Assembly (NCBI GenBank): GCA_937915455.1
Contig: CALDNN010000091.1
Location: 1-40,470, forward strand
Length of the DNA stretch: 40,470 nt
Direction: 5' to 3'
Origin: Pelethousia sp002409725
GTDB lineage: Bacteria > Bacillota > Clostridia > Christensenellales > CAG-138
Shown: positions 40,285 through 40,470 of the stretch, in pieces
Numbering within the stretch: position 1 is the stretch's first letter
Layout: each line of letters begins with the position of its first letter
Notes under the pieces: generated by a model
What the model was told of the DNA's origin: nothing
The model's database searches: none
The model's input: the letters and a program-made list of their open reading frames with translations, nothing else
Translations under genes and position numbers: made by a program

Positions 40285-40470
40285 CTACAGCCCTGCAATA
40301 TAGTCTAGAATGGGTTTCGTCGTAGCCCTATCCGTAAAATCGACTATCTTGCCGTAGGTATCCAGCATTTCTTTTTCTTCGTTGCGCAGGGTGTCGTAGC
40401 CCTTCTTTTTCGTCATGGCGCAGAGCATGGCCATCATGGTTTTATGCACCGGCCCTAGCTTAGCGTAATC
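40285..40470 (-). CDS. C-terminal fragment of an unrecognised gene
   Basis: The minus-strand frame is open from the window edge (GAT at 40470) for 61 codons to TAG at 40285. The fragment (DYAKLGPVHKTMMAML...) is helical and charged, with one cysteine, and ends TTKPILDYIAGL. The stop directly precedes the shared terminator, which supports a real gene end. The 5' part is outside the window and I do not recognise a family. Confidence 0.65.
   Translation of the reverse strand, partial: DYAKLGPVHKTMMAMLCAMTKKKGYDTLRNEEKEMLDTYGKIVDFTDRATTKPILDYIAGL

Overview
The window is G+C-rich (about 60 % by eye) chromosomal DNA from an endospore-forming Bacillota, most likely class Clostridia. The evidence is a sporulation gene set (spoIIP, gpr, spoIIAA-spoIIAB-sigF, yunB), primary sigma factor and primase in the order dgt-dnaG-rpoD, the c-di-AMP pair cdaA-cdaR, strong AGGAGG-type ribosome sites with several TTG/GTG starts, and sporulation-type promoter motifs. 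I cannot name the genus; a G+C-rich clostridial lineage such as Christensenellales is only a guess. Nothing looks like phage, an insertion sequence, CRISPR or a recent island. Most of it is conserved core chromosome.

Layout. 1-835: end of a two-subunit aconitase X (+). 899-4583: leftward block with a SPOR-domain membrane protein, the RNase P RNA, a coiled-coil zinc-ribbon protein, Nif3 and TrmK. 4764-6506: a lone family 2 glycosidase (+). 6658-8663: spoIIP and gpr (-). 8823-10069: rpsT and a DMT-family transporter (+). 10177-16526: an eight-gene leftward operon, queA-tgt-tsaE-tsaB-rimI-ridA-comEC-holA, apparently driven by one good promoter and largely coupled by stop/start overlaps. 16758-23899: polysaccharide deacetylase lipoprotein, dgt, dnaG, rpoD, aroQ and the spoIIA operon (+). 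23942-25568: a peptidoglycan-binding secreted protein and yunB (-). 25687-29824: class A penicillin-binding protein and an SH3/peptidoglycan-binding secreted protein (+). 29868-30077: a DUF3006 protein (-). 30252-37722: an 81-residue orphan, cdaA, cdaR, an FAD protein, a lipoprotein, a membrane-anchored beta-propeller and a GNAT protein (+). 37891-39159: HtrA-type protease (-). 39393-40217: Mrp/NBP35 ATPase (+). 40285-40470: the end of an unrecognised gene (-). No stretch over 300 bases lacks a gene; the longest apparent gap (1826-2350) holds rnpB.

How it fits together. Three themes dominate: envelope and spore morphogenesis (SpoIIP, YunB, the PBP, two wall-binding proteins sharing one C-terminal domain, deacetylase, HtrA, CdaA/CdaR); the sporulation sigma cascade (SpoIIAA/AB/SigF, with promoter motifs resembling sigma-H, sigma-E and sigma-G sites at the expected genes); and translation/replication housekeeping (tRNA modification, S20, RNase P, primase, Pol III delta).

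The most interesting non-coding signal is at spoIIP. A candidate sigma-E promoter lies inside the loop of a 9-bp hairpin whose 3' arm is the spoIIP ribosome site. Read-through RNA from gpr could fold and hide that site, while RNA started at the sigma-E promoter could not. The most interesting protein-level signal is an unnamed, histidine-rich C-terminal domain shared by the two secreted proteins that bracket yunB and the PBP gene.
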